Source: CPC320 sp002336405 (GTDB lineage Bacteria; Pseudomonadota; Alphaproteobacteria; Rhodobacterales; Rhodobacteraceae). Taken from it: DNA of 64,000 bases. Every line of letters starts with the position of its first letter. Position 1 is the first letter of the stretch. Below the pieces are notes generated by a model. That model searched no databases. It saw only the letters and a list, made by a program, of their open reading frames with translations, and was not told the origin of the DNA. Location of the stretch: positions 1 to 64,000 of the forward strand of contig CASIAN010000001.1 of the NCBI GenBank assembly GCA_949372595.1. The letters run 5' to 3'. The translations under genes were made by a program, and so were the position numbers. Shown here piece by piece: positions 1 through 8,517 of the stretch.

Positions 1-156
1 CCACCAGGTCAAGGCAAGCTTTCAGCGCACCGAGAGCTGCTTGAAGAACTGGTTGCGCAGGACGGTGACATCACTTTGCCTGAACTCGCAGGAGCCCTGG
101 CGTCCGCCACCGGTGTTGTCGCTCATGCCGCATCGATCGGACGCTTTCGGTACTAG
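1..156 (+). pseudogene. IS630-type transposase, N-terminal fragment
   Basis: Frame 1 is open from the window edge to a TAG at 154-156. It reads like the helix-turn-helix part of an IS630-family transposase, with a GKLSAHRELLEELVAQDGDI segment followed by ASIGRFRY. In intact relatives the SIGRF motif leads on into the DDE catalytic domain. Here a stop follows at once and no catalytic part is seen, so this is a remnant. The 5' end lies outside the window. Another IS630 piece, carrying the opposite end of such a protein, lies near 34.3-34.8 kb. Confidence 0.6.
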
Positions 157-925
157 GGGGTACAGCGGTCCTTTTCTCTGACAGTCATACAAACAACGCC
201 TCTCAGGGGTTCTTTCCTGTAAGTATGTAGCTAAGAAGCACTACCAGAAAGACTACTGGTCTCACCCCTTTCTCCTCCATTACCAAGTCCAAAGGATGAC
301 GCCTATCTAGGCCGTGATACAAGTTGAGATTATAGCAACAAACAGGTCTTCTACGGCATGTAATCAGGCTCTTTACAAACACCACCCCAGATACCCCTGA
401 GAGCCGCTGAGCAGCCCTGTGAGAGCCCTGTAAGCCTGCTGTTATAGTCAACTTAGGTAGAGGCTGTTATGTGCTGTTCTATGGCTGCTGTGAGGAGCTT
501 TAAGATAGTTGCTAAGGTGCTGCTAGCAGGTCATCAAACAAGTCTACAGCCTTCTCAAACTTGTCACGGCAACCAGTATTGCAGAAGCCTACAACTTGAC
601 CTTTGTAGGTCGTTAGAGAACCTTCATCGATAAAGATAACCGTGGCTCTGGCTTCTAATCAATTTGATACCCAATAGGGACATACCAAGTTAATTCTGAT
701 GGGACATACTAATATTTTTTTTGTATTTATTTACAGTTACTTAGTTTTTATAATTAGTTTCCGGTACCCGCCTCCACAACATGTTGTAAATCCCCCAAGA
801 AAAAAACATCCCAAAACAAGATATTGTTCGCAATTTTCTGTACACAATTCGTACACAAAATATCGGTGTAGATTTCTATTTTCCGACGTTAGTTCATTAA
901 AACAGACGCTTAGGGAAATTAAACA
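157..925. other. Intergenic stretch without a convincing gene
   Basis: This stretch lies between the IS630 remnant and the integrase pseudogene. Reading frames here are short and lack family features, apart from the small cysteine-motif remnant at 512-658. The part from about 700 to 900 is clearly A/T rich. It fits the eroded end of an integrated element, but no terminal repeat or attachment site is visible. Confidence 0.4.
512..658 (-). pseudogene. Small CxxxC-motif peptide, remnant without start codon
   Basis: The minus strand is open from just after a TGA (659-661) to a TAG (512-514). It encodes about 48 residues ending in VVGFCNTGCRDKFEKAV and then DLFDDLLAAP. The FCNxxCRDKFE arrangement resembles short metal-binding (YHS-like) or glutathione-transferase-associated peptides found in phages and bacteria. 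No ATG, GTG or TTG start lies at a sensible place, so the 5' part is probably lost. The call rests on motif resemblance only. Confidence 0.3.
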
Positions 926-2124
926 GTGAGCTACGGCGTAGAATCGATACAAATTCACAAGAAGCTGAGGCTGGATAAACGGGCTGGCAGTGACAACTGG
1001 TATGCTCGTCTGACACTGCCAACTGGCAAACGGCTGGTAAAAAGCACCAAGACTCTAGACTTAGAAACTGCCAAGAAGTGGCACTGCGTCTTTATTATGA
1101 AGTTGATGCCCGTATTCAAAACAAACTGCCAGCCACCACCCGTAAGTTTGCGGATGTTGCCAAACACGCCATGCATCGAATGGAAACAGAAATACGTGAA
1201 GGTGTGGGCAAGCAGGCATACAAAGACTACACTCAGGCGCTCAACAAGTGGCTGATACCCTACTTTGGCACCACTGATATAGCAAAGCTGGATTTGGCTG
1301 CTGTCACTCGGTTTGATGCGTGGCGCACGGCGCAGAGTGGCAAGGTGCCAGCACAGAGCACCATCAACAATCACAACTCAGCACTGAACCGGGTATTGGA
1401 TCTAGCTGAGCTCAATGGCTGGATAGTAAAGTCACTGCGCCCCACACTGCTCAACAAAGGTGTGAAGACACAAAGCAGAGGCAGCTTCAGTGTTGAAGAA
1501 TATCGCACGATTTATAGCGCACTGAGAAGCTTTCACAAACAGACACCCAATGAGAAGTCAGCTGCCACACGAGAAACACTGCGCAACTATGTGCTGTTCC
1601 TAGCCAATACTGGCATCAGACACGGCACAGAAGCGCTGGGTTTAACTTGGCGCAACATTGAGTGGTATCTGCGTGATGGTGAGCGTTACTTGGCAGTCAG
1701 TGTGGATGGCAAGACAAACAAGCGAACAGCTATTGCACAGAGACAGAGTTGTAGATTTTCTATGGCGGCAGGCTCAGCTAAATCCACGCATTACGGCAGG
1801 GACTTTGATGGTTTGATAGCTGCTAAGTCAGATGAGCCAGTATTTACTACACGGCTCAGTGCGACAGTAACCGTGCACAATCTCAATCGTGCGTTTAATG
1901 CATTACTGGATGAACTGGATTTAAAGACTGGTGCAGATGGTAGAACACGCACGCTGTACAGTTGGCGACACTTCTACGCCACGCAGGACTTGGAGCGTGG
2001 TGTGAGCACACACGCATTAAGCAGACAGCTGGGTAACAGCACTGAGATGATAGACAGGCACTACAGCAAGTACAGTCCGTTGCTGAATGCTGAGGTGCAC
2101 AGTGGGCGGAAGCAGAAACATTGA
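926..2124 (+). pseudogene. Tyrosine recombinase (phage-type integrase), frameshifted
   Basis: A GTG-started frame (926) encodes the N-terminal DNA-binding part (DNWYARLTLPTGKRLVKST). It shifts at about 1075-1080, inside the AAGAAG run, into a second frame beginning VALRLYYEVDA that runs to 2124. Joined, the protein would be about 398 residues, normal for the family. The second frame keeps the core-binding domain and the catalytic features: Arg in NTGIRHGTEALGL, the box II region YSWRHFYAT, and the RHYSKYSP tyrosine. The usual first His of box II is Tyr here. Only the one-base shift separates it from an intact gene, so it could be recently dead or a sequencing error. It probably once moved a genomic island. 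Confidence 0.75.
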
Positions 2125-2278
2125 CGAGACACAGGTTGTTCAAAACTGCACAGTTTTATGCTGTGTATGACAATACCTGGTCCTATTAGCAGTCGCAACT
2201 AGAACAGATATTGGAATAGCCCCCTGAAAGTGGCCCACCCACTGGGATACGTATATCCCTATTACAGGAGGACCAAGA

Positions 2279-2557
2279 ATGGGTGGCAAACGAGAGAAAC
2301 CGGAAGACATTGTACTGAAGCTTCGCCAAGTTGAAGTTCTACAAGGCCAAGGTAAGCCTTTGGCAGATGCTGTTCGCCAGATTGGCGTTACAGTTCAGAC
2401 ATATTATCGCTGGCGTAACGAGTATGGCGGCATGAGCCGCGATCAGCTGAAGAGATTGAAGCTGCTTGAGTCTGAGAACACGCGTTTGAGGCGGGCAGTG
2501 TCTGATCTGACACTTGATAAGATGATCCTGACCGAGGCCGCAGGGGGAAACTACTAA
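2279..2557 (+). CDS. IS3-type transposase OrfA
   Basis: This 92-residue protein starts at ATG 2279 behind a strong AGGAGG at about 2266-2271. Residues 1-50 form the helix-turn-helix that binds the element ends (EDIVLKLRQVEVLQGQGK, then VRQIGVTVQTYYRWR). Residues 55-85 form a leucine-rich coiled coil used for dimerisation (LKLLESENTRLRRAVSDLTL). Near the end the gene carries a G-GGA-AAC slippery heptamer, where part of the ribosomes should shift -1 and continue into OrfB. OrfA alone normally acts as a regulator of transposition. Confidence 0.85.
   Translation: MGGKREKPEDIVLKLRQVEVLQGQGKPLADAVRQIGVTVQTYYRWRNEYGGMSRDQLKRLKLLESENTRLRRAVSDLTLDKMILTEAAGGNY
2545..2551 (+). other. Programmed -1 frameshift site of the IS3 element
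   Basis: In the OrfA frame the sequence reads G GGA AAC, the canonical X XXY YYZ form. It lies six bases before the OrfA stop. The -1 frame is open from here through the OrfB start region (RGKLLSPSRRRRCIEHV). This matches how IS3 elements make the OrfAB transposase. Confidence 0.65.
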
Positions 2558-2589
2558 GCCCTTCACGTCGCCGTCGGTGCATTGAGCAC

Positions 2590-3405
2590 GTGCGTGAGGT
2601 TCTGGGCGTCTCAGAACGCAGGGCGTGCCGTACACTAGGTCAGCACCGATCAACACAGCGCAAGATACCGTGCGGTTTACCAGACGAGGAGCGTCTAACC
2701 GAGGATATCATTGCGTTAACGCGTGACTACGGTCGCTACGGTTATCGCATGATTGCCGGGATGCTGAACAATAGCGGCTGGCATGTGAACCATAAGCGCG
2801 TAGAGCGAATTTGGCGACGTGAAGGGCTGAAAGTTCCACACAAGCAAAAGAAGAAAGGGCGCCTCTGGATGAATGACGGATCATGTGTGCGGCTTCGAGC
2901 CGAGAGACCAAACCACGTCTGGTCTTATGACTTTGTGCATGACCGAACACATGATGGGCGCGCTTATCGCACTCTTAACATTATTGATGAATATACCAGG
3001 GAGGCCTTAATGATCCGCGTTGATCGAAAGCTCAACTCAACTGATGTTGTAGATGCACTGACAGACTTATTCATTCTGCGTGGAGCACCAGAATACATAC
3101 GGTCTGATAACGGCCCAGAGTTTATCGCCAAGAAAGTCCGTGATTGGATCACCGCTGTGGGCTCCAAAACTGCCTACATTGAGCCAGGTTCACCATGGGA
3201 AAACGGTTACTGTGAGAGCTTTAATGCGCGCTTTCGAGATGAGTTGTTAAACGGTGAAATCTTTTACTCGCTCAGAGAAGCACAAATCCTAATCGAAAGG
3301 TGGCGACATCATTACAATACCGTTAGACCTCACAGCGCACTTGGGTACCGTCCGCCTGCGCCAGAGAGTATCATAACTGTAGACCAAAACCCCACTATGC
3401 ATTAA
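2590..3405 (+). CDS. IS3-type transposase OrfB (DDE catalytic part)
   Basis: This 271-residue frame is normally made as the C-terminal part of an OrfAB fusion after the -1 shift at 2545-2551. It begins VREVLGVSERRACRTLGQHR and carries the integrase-core DDE triad: Asp in HVWSYDFVHD, Asp in RSDNGPEF, and Glu in SPWENGYCESFN 35 residues later. The end is RPHSALGYRPPAPES, typical of the IS407/IS511 branch of the IS3 family. No stop or shift interrupts it. The isolated GTG at 2590 is probably not used alone. Confidence 0.85.
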   Translation: MREVLGVSERRACRTLGQHRSTQRKIPCGLPDEERLTEDIIALTRDYGRYGYRMIAGMLNNSGWHVNHKRVERIWRREGLKVPHKQKKKGRLWMNDGSCVRLRAERPNHVWSYDFVHDRTHDGRAYRTLNIIDEYTREALMIRVDRKLNSTDVVDALTDLFILRGAPEYIRSDNGPEFIAKKVRDWITAVGSKTAYIEPGSPWENGYCESFNARFRDELLNGEIFYSLREAQILIERWRHHYNTVRPHSALGYRPPAPESIITVDQNPTMH

Positions 3406-3666
3406 CATTTATCATGGACCACCGAATGGGGGCATTCCATGCGCGGAAAATGGTGGCGAAGTTCAAGAGTTAGCCATAGTCGCTTCTACAACATAATGCT
3501 TCACGCGTTGGCCGCGAAGCAAATTAGCGACCCATGGCTTAAGAACCCCAAACAAAAACCTTTCCCAATGAAACTACCACTCCAACTCTTAAGCCCCGGC
3601 GCGTGGACTGTGCACCCGCTTGAAGGGGGTAATCCCCCCATTTCTAGCGGGGTGCGGCTGTAGAAC

Positions 3667-4526
3667 TTACGCGGCCATTTTCAGTTTCATGGCGGGTGTA
3701 ATGCCGCCGATGCCCATATTCGGGCGGTCATTGTTGTAAGTCCATAGCCATTGCGTGGCGAAGTCCTGTGCCTCCTTTATGTTTTCAATGATGTGTTGGT
3801 CCAACCATGCCTGCCGGACTGTGCGGTTTTAGCGCTCAATGTCGGCGTTCTGCTGCGGCTTTCGGGGTTGGATGTGCTGGATGGCAATACCTTGTTTGTC
3901 AGCCCATTCCTGCAGCTTGCCACTGATATATTCGGGGCCAGTATCAACCCGAATAGTTTCTGGTTTTCCACGCCATTCGATGATCCGATTGAGGCTGCGA
4001 ATAACCCGTTCGGCTGGCACAGAAAAATCGACCTCGATGCCCAAAGCCTCGCGGTTAAAATCATCCAACCTAGTTTGGCGAGTGTTCGACGGGCTGACAA
4101 ATGCGACCCCTCGACCAGACGGATGATCTCCAGCTTGTCGGATGTGGCGTATCTCATTCTTGGTCGCCCCCATCCCCGACCATGTTTTTTTAGCAACCGT
4201 AGTTCGAGTGTTTGCTCTGCCACCACTTCCTTCAGATCACGGGCTTGGCGACGTAAATCTTTGACCTCATCAGTCGTGGCGGCACGGGCCGTATCGCCTG
4301 CTAAGCGTTTCTTGCCGGCCTCCATGAAATCCTTGGACCATTTATAGTATACACCCTGAGAGATGCCTTCTCGGCGACATAGCTCAGCAATACTGTCCTC
4401 GCCACGCAAGCCGTCCAAGACGATTTTGATCTTCTGTTCTGACGAATACTGTGTGCGGGTCGCGCGCTTGAGGTCTTTGATGATCTTCTCACCAGCGCTT
4501 TTGCGTGTTCCAGTTGTTTGTCTCAT
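3667..4526 (-). pseudogene. Chimeric IS3-type transposase remnant
   Basis: From 4526 leftward the frame reads a normal IS3 OrfA (MRQTTGTRKSAGEKIIKDLK, helix-turn-helix, GISQGVYYKWSKDF, coiled coil). It then reads the first residues of an OrfB (KLEIIRLVEGSHLSARRTLA). At about 4065-4075 it joins, out of frame, the C-terminal catalytic half of a different IS3 subgroup (LDDFNREALGIEVDFSVPAE ... RVDTGPEY ... QPRKPQQNADIER). There a TAA replaces the Tyr codon, and the relic ends TPAMKLKMAA at 3667. A fusion of two elements, a frameshift and a nonsense codon make it dead. Confidence 0.75.
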
Positions 4527-4583
4527 CTTCCACTCCTCAGTGGTTATGATGAGCCAGAAACCCTCTCTTATCAAATGACACTA

Positions 4584-4612
4584 TTTGGACCCATAGGCTC
4601 TGACGTCAGACA
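4584..4612. repeat. IS3-type terminal inverted repeat (left end of the minus-strand copy)
   Basis: This 29-base end reads, on the minus strand, TGTCTGACGTCAGAG and continues to GGTCCAAA. It is the mate of the repeat at 5074-5102 (TGTCCGTCGTCAGAG on the minus strand). It lies upstream of the minus-strand OrfA start, as an element end should. Confidence 0.65.
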
Positions 4613-5028
4613 CTTTGCAGGCTTCGGGCTGTGACCAAATCCACGTCGTGCACAAGCCGCGTCTGCTGAGCGACAATGGCTCCAGTTATGTCTCTGGTGA
4701 TCTAGCCGAATGGTTGCAGGACAAAGGCATGAAGCACTCTCGTGGTGCGCCGTATCATCCCCAAACCCAAGGCAAGATCGAGCGGTGGCATCAGACCTTG
4801 AAGAACCGCATCTTACTCGAAAACTACTTCCTGCCTGGTGACCTGAAAGCGCAAATCAAAGCCTTCGTCGGTCACTACAATGATCGGCGATATCATGAGA
4901 GCCTGAGCAACGTCACACCGTCTGATGTCTATTTTGGACGTGACAAAGCCATTCTACAACAAAGGGAAAGGATCAAACGAAAGACATTCGAAGCGCGACG
5001 CTTGCATCACAGCACGCACGCTGCATGA
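4613..5028 (+). pseudogene. IS3-type transposase OrfB, C-terminal fragment
   Basis: This encodes 137 residues from LQASGCDQIHVVHKPRLLSD to the natural end. It keeps Asp in LLSDNGSSYV and Glu in QGKIERWHQTLKN of the DDE triad, plus the C-terminal YHESLSNVTPSDVYFGRD. The N-terminal half with the first Asp is missing. The sequence matches the type of element whose OrfA lies on the opposite strand at 4070-4526. Its 5' break falls directly at the neighbouring terminal repeat (4612), as left by an IS-driven adjacent deletion or inversion. Confidence 0.8.
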
Positions 5029-5073
5029 TGTAATCAACCAGATGAGCCAAACTCTCGCTTAGTTTAAACCAAC

Positions 5074-5102
5074 TTTGGTACCAAAAACTCTGACGACGGA
5101 CA
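5074..5102. repeat. IS3-type terminal inverted repeat (right end)
   Basis: This is the end of the plus-strand OrfB fragment, 46 bases after its stop. It shares TTTGG, ACC and CTCTGACG with the repeat at 4584-4612, in direct orientation. That arrangement places two element halves head to head. Confidence 0.6.
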
Positions 5103-5236
5103 CTGCCTACGACGCTCAGAAAGATTGGGTGCGCTTCGGATCAGATCTTTTGAGGCTAAGATTTTTCAGGGAAACGAAGCCGCAACAAAACCCTATTTTC
5201 GCCAGGGGATGTCACAGGTGAAATCACTTACTCGCT

Positions 5237-5647
5237 GTGATATTTAAAACCGATCAGCCCACAGCGAACCAATGGGATATCAATACAGCCGATTGGGCTC
5301 CGTTAGTCACCCAAGCAGGTTCGCCGCGGTTTTGGGCGCCAACCTCGCAAAAAAATGATGTGTCCTTGATGGCTGTTCACAATCTTCTCATTTATATTTG
5401 GGCATTTGATGAGGGTGGTGTGATGGGATACGCGGTCTTGATCCACGACACAAATACGCTTGCCCAAATCGCTTTCAGAAAGGGCTGCAAACATCTACGG
5501 CTGGGGTCAATCTTGATGGCACGATTGCAAGCTTTGACGCGTGGTAACGGCCTCAAGGCCATAAACGCTGACGAAAGTGACGACGGGTCAGCCATTTTCA
5601 TGGTTCACCTCAATGCAGGTCAGCGAGTATTGCGATTGACCCGCTGA
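5237..5647 (+). CDS. Hypothetical protein, weakly GNAT-like
   Basis: This is a 136-residue frame starting at GTG 5237 without a clear ribosome site. The second half (residues 65-130) has the feel of an acetyltransferase fold: VMGYAVLIHD as a strand, then an RKGCKHLRLGSILMARLQAL segment where GNAT proteins bind acetyl-CoA, then HLNAGQRVLRL. The usual RxxGxG/A signature is not clean. It stands alone between IS debris and the dihydroxyacetone kinase operon, in opposite orientation. It may be a decayed or truncated acetyltransferase. Function is unassigned. Confidence 0.4.
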   Translation: MIFKTDQPTANQWDINTADWAPLVTQAGSPRFWAPTSQKNDVSLMAVHNLLIYIWAFDEGGVMGYAVLIHDTNTLAQIAFRKGCKHLRLGSILMARLQALTRGNGLKAINADESDDGSAIFMVHLNAGQRVLRLTR

Positions 5648-5891
5648 CTTGAGCTCGGCCGCACGGTAAAAGCTGACATTGGACACCTCGCTGAAGAATT
5701 GTGAGCAAGGTGCAGCAGCCAAGCTTAACTGCCTTTGTTCATCATCCTAAGAAATATGCGGCGTCACAATCATAAGATTGGTTCAGGCGAGGGCATGGCA
5801 TCTCGTAACCCAACCCAACCCAATCCTATTCCAGCCCTCTTCGTTTTAGTTTGGGTGGCAGGGTGCCAGCGGTTGTTTGTGCAAGTCCTTA

Positions 5892-7511
5892 TCACTCCGC
5901 AAGGAACTCAAACAAGCGCGCCACAGCTTCGGCGCCGGGGTCTATATGTCCCTCTAGCTGTTCGGCGCTCAAGTAGGTTGCGCGCCCAGCTTTGGCTGTC
6001 GTGAGTGTGGCGGTATACTGGGCCCCTTTGCGGGCTGCTAACGCTGCAGGTTTGGTACCCGATTTCAGCGCCTCTAAAGCTGGCAATAGCGCGTCAACCA
6101 TGGTTCGATCACCGGGATTTGCGCCGCCGATTTGACGCATCCGGTCCAGACCTGCCTGCAATGCTTCGCGCATCGGTTTGCCAGAAGAAGAGGCATCCCC
6201 GGCCGCAGCAAAGAAAATTGCCAGCAATACGCCAGAGGACCCCCCCATGGTTTGACTGAGTTCTAGACCAATGGCGCGATAGAGCTGTGTGTGATCTGCC
6301 AGTGGCAGGCTGTCCATCGCATCAATTAGGGCGCGGGCGGCCGTGGCCAGTGTCGAACCCGTATCTCCGTCACCAGATTTCGCATCCAAGGCATTCAGAT
6401 CATCTTTAGACGCGATCAGCTGTTCGCAACATTTGGTCAAAAAGGCCTTGGTGGGTTCATGTGCAGATGCCGGGACGCGCACCGGAGATAACCCATCAGG
6501 CAAAGGCAGAACGGGCGTCGCGACCACCGGGTTGCAACCCGGCCATGCGGGTGCCGTGGTCGATTGCGACAAAAGCGTATCATCACCTTTAGACAACGCC
6601 ATCACAGAAACCGAGAATCCGTGCATATCAAGAGCCGTCATCAACGCTGCAGGTCCAACGATAAATTTAATTTGATCTGTAATTTCACCTGAAAGCAGGC
6701 TGTGTGTCAGGATTGACATTTCAAGAACCGAAGCCGCCCCAAGGTTGTTGATCAAGACCGCATGTGGACCTTCCGACATTGTTGCAACCAACCGATCAGT
6801 GACTTTGCTTATCGCGTCTGCCGCTCCGTTTGAGGCGACCTGTTCAATGCCTGCCTCGCCGTGAATGCCCAGTCCAAGTTCAGCCATCCCATGGGGAATG
6901 CGGTTTTCTTTTGGAGATTCTGGCACAGTGCAAGTGTCCAGCGACATCCCGATGCTGCGGCTGGCGTCAATCACGCGCTCTGCGGTCAAGGTGCAGGCGT
7001 CCAGATCTGCGCCATTTTCAGCCATCGCCCCGGCAATTTTATGCACGAAAAGCGTTCCGGCCAAACCCCGCGCCTGCGGCAGGTCTGGCAGGGCGATGTC
7101 ATCATCAACGATCACCATGCTGACTTTATGGCCAAATGCCCGCGCACGCTCAGCGGCGAGACCGAAATTCAATCTGTCTCCAGTGTAATTTTTTACGATC
7201 AAAAGGCAGCCTGAATGTCCAGTCACCGCCAATATTCCCGCTAAGACCGCATCGGCAGAAGGAGAGGCAAATACATCGCCACAAACCGCTGCCGTCAGCA
7301 TACCTTTACCGATAAAGCCGGCATGGGCAGGTTCATGGCCCGATCCTCCACCCGTGACCAAAGCAACTTTGGATTTGTCCCAGTCGGCCCGTACCACAAC
7401 GCGAATATGCGGATAGCCGTCAAGCCGTGTGAGCGTCCCACCAGAGGCAGCAATTGTTCCGTCAATGGCCTCTGTGACCATATCTTCTTTTGCATTGATG
7501 AATTGTTTCAT
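5892..7511 (-). CDS. ATP-dependent dihydroxyacetone kinase (fused DhaK-DhaL)
   Basis: This cytoplasmic kinase of 539 residues converts dihydroxyacetone to dihydroxyacetone phosphate. Residues 1-325 are the DhaK domain, with VTGGGSGHEPAHAGFIGKGM near 52-71 and the substrate-binding His of LGLGIHGEAG at about 217, which holds the substrate as a hemiaminal. The C-terminal DhaL domain has the ATP and magnesium loop SGDGDTGSTLA and later QTMGGSSGVLLAIFFAA. Both domains on one chain and no PTS partner nearby indicate the ATP-using (Citrobacter type) enzyme. It is the last gene of a leftward transporter operon, 10 bases after the ATPase gene. It suggests the imported compound is dihydroxyacetone or something oxidised to it. 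It may also accept glyceraldehyde, as family members do. Confidence 0.93.
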   Translation of the reverse strand: MKQFINAKEDMVTEAIDGTIAASGGTLTRLDGYPHIRVVVRADWDKSKVALVTGGGSGHEPAHAGFIGKGMLTAAVCGDVFASPSADAVLAGILAVTGHSGCLLIVKNYTGDRLNFGLAAERARAFGHKVSMVIVDDDIALPDLPQARGLAGTLFVHKIAGAMAENGADLDACTLTAERVIDASRSIGMSLDTCTVPESPKENRIPHGMAELGLGIHGEAGIEQVASNGAADAISKVTDRLVATMSEGPHAVLINNLGAASVLEMSILTHSLLSGEITDQIKFIVGPAALMTALDMHGFSVSVMALSKGDDTLLSQSTTAPAWPGCNPVVATPVLPLPDGLSPVRVPASAHEPTKAFLTKCCEQLIASKDDLNALDAKSGDGDTGSTLATAARALIDAMDSLPLADHTQLYRAIGLELSQTMGGSSGVLLAIFFAAAGDASSSGKPMREALQAGLDRMRQIGGANPGDRTMVDALLPALEALKSGTKPAALAARKGAQYTATLTTAKAGRATYLSAEQLEGHIDPGAEAVARLFEFLAE

Positions 7512-7521
7512 GAACTTCCCC

Positions 7522-8517
7522 TTAAGTCAGACGCGCGCCGACGGCGTCGAAATAGAACGGATTTTGTGGACGAATTTTGACGGTATCCCCATCTTTTAAA
7601 GTCGTATGTGCATCAGTGACGGTGATAAGGGCATGGTCCTTAAATGACAGATGCAGGCGGGTTTGGTCGCCCAAGCGCTCAATGCGCTGGACCAGACTAT
7701 CTTCTCCCTCACCCTGCATGATTTGCTCGGGCCTGAGCCCTATTGTTACGGCCCCATCTGGCGCGCCACCAAACACATCCGCAGGCAGCACATTGATCCG
7801 GGGCTGGCCTAAGCGACTGGCGGCATAAACGCTGACTGGGTTTTCGTAAATATCACGTGGGGCACCAAATTGAACAAGTTTGCCTCGATCCAAGACGCCG
7901 ATATGGGTCGCCATTGTCATCGCCTCAATCTGATCGTGGGTGACATAGAGCAATGTCGCGCCAGAATTGGCCTGAATACTTTTAAGCTCGATCCGCAAGT
8001 CCGACCGCAGCTTGGCGTCCAGAGAACTGAGTGGTTCATCCATTAAAAACACCGACGGGTTGCGCACTAGTGCCCGCCCGATAGACACACGCTGCATTTC
8101 TCCACCCGACAGGTCGGTTGCTTTGTTGTCAAGTTTGTGGCTGATTTGTAGCACCTCGGCAACCTCACTTACTTGGCGTTTCATTTCATCTGCTGGCGTT
8201 TTTAGGATTGGCGATTTTAGAGGAAACTCGAGGTTCTGTCGCACAGTTAGATGTGGATAAAGCGAATATTGCTGGAACACCATCGCCACATCGCGCTGCG
8301 CCGGGGTGAGCCCATCCATATCGCGCCCACCAATACTGATGCGGCCGTTTTCGGGTTTATCCAGTCCCGAGACCATCCTCAATGTCGTCGTTTTACCCGC
8401 ACCTGTTGGCCCCAGCAATACGACGAAGGACCCATCTGGGATTGTCATCGTCACATCATCAAGCGCCACATCGGCGCCATAAGATTTGCAAACATTTGTG
8501 AGGTTTACTTCAGCCAC
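7522..8517 (-). CDS. ABC transporter ATP-binding protein (CUT1/MalK type), second of pair
   Basis: This is a 331-residue ATPase of the sugar-alcohol importer. It shows Walker A GPTGAGKTT, the Q-loop VFQQYSLYPH, the signature LSGGEMQR, Walker B VFLMDEPLSSLDA and the switch His of VTHDQIEAM. A C-terminal regulatory OB-type domain follows (IGLRPEQIM). The chosen start is GTG 8517 (VAEVNLTNVCKSYG); the longer frame to 8544 would add a non-family leader. It overlaps the upstream ATPase gene by 8 bases, implying translational coupling. The two different ATPases in this operon probably form a heterodimer, as in glycerol GlpS/GlpT systems. Confidence 0.9.
   Translation of the reverse strand: MAEVNLTNVCKSYGADVALDDVTMTIPDGSFVVLLGPTGAGKTTTLRMVSGLDKPENGRISIGGRDMDGLTPAQRDVAMVFQQYSLYPHLTVRQNLEFPLKSPILKTPADEMKRQVSEVAEVLQISHKLDNKATDLSGGEMQRVSIGRALVRNPSVFLMDEPLSSLDAKLRSDLRIELKSIQANSGATLLYVTHDQIEAMTMATHIGVLDRGKLVQFGAPRDIYENPVSVYAASRLGQPRINVLPADVFGGAPDGAVTIGLRPEQIMQGEGEDSLVQRIERLGDQTRLHLSFKDHALITVTDAHTTLKDGDTVKIRPQNPFYFDAVGARLT

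Larger units (their letters stand above)
2211..3439 (+). mobile_element. IS3-family insertion sequence (about 1.2 kb)
   Basis: Two overlapping transposase frames (2279-2557 and 2590-3405) are flanked by imperfect inverted ends. The left end near 2212-2237 reads TGGAATAGCCCCCTGAAAG. The reverse complement of the right end near 3414-3439 reads TGGAATGCCCCCATTCGG. They share TGGAAT, GCCCCC and GTGG. A target duplication was not evident, so the exact borders are approximate. This is the only element in the window whose transposase looks undamaged, so it may still be active. Confidence 0.7.

Noticed and set aside
203..451. An 82-codon minus-strand frame
   Set aside because: No family motif, no ribosome site and unusual residue make-up; treated as chance.
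3751..4347. A 198-codon plus-strand frame through the IS3 chimera
   Set aside because: It is the antisense shadow of the transposase remnant, whose minus-strand translation matches known proteins.
7323..7580. Plus-strand frames across the dihydroxyacetone kinase operon
   Set aside because: All run opposite to well-supported enzymes and transporter genes and show no motif.
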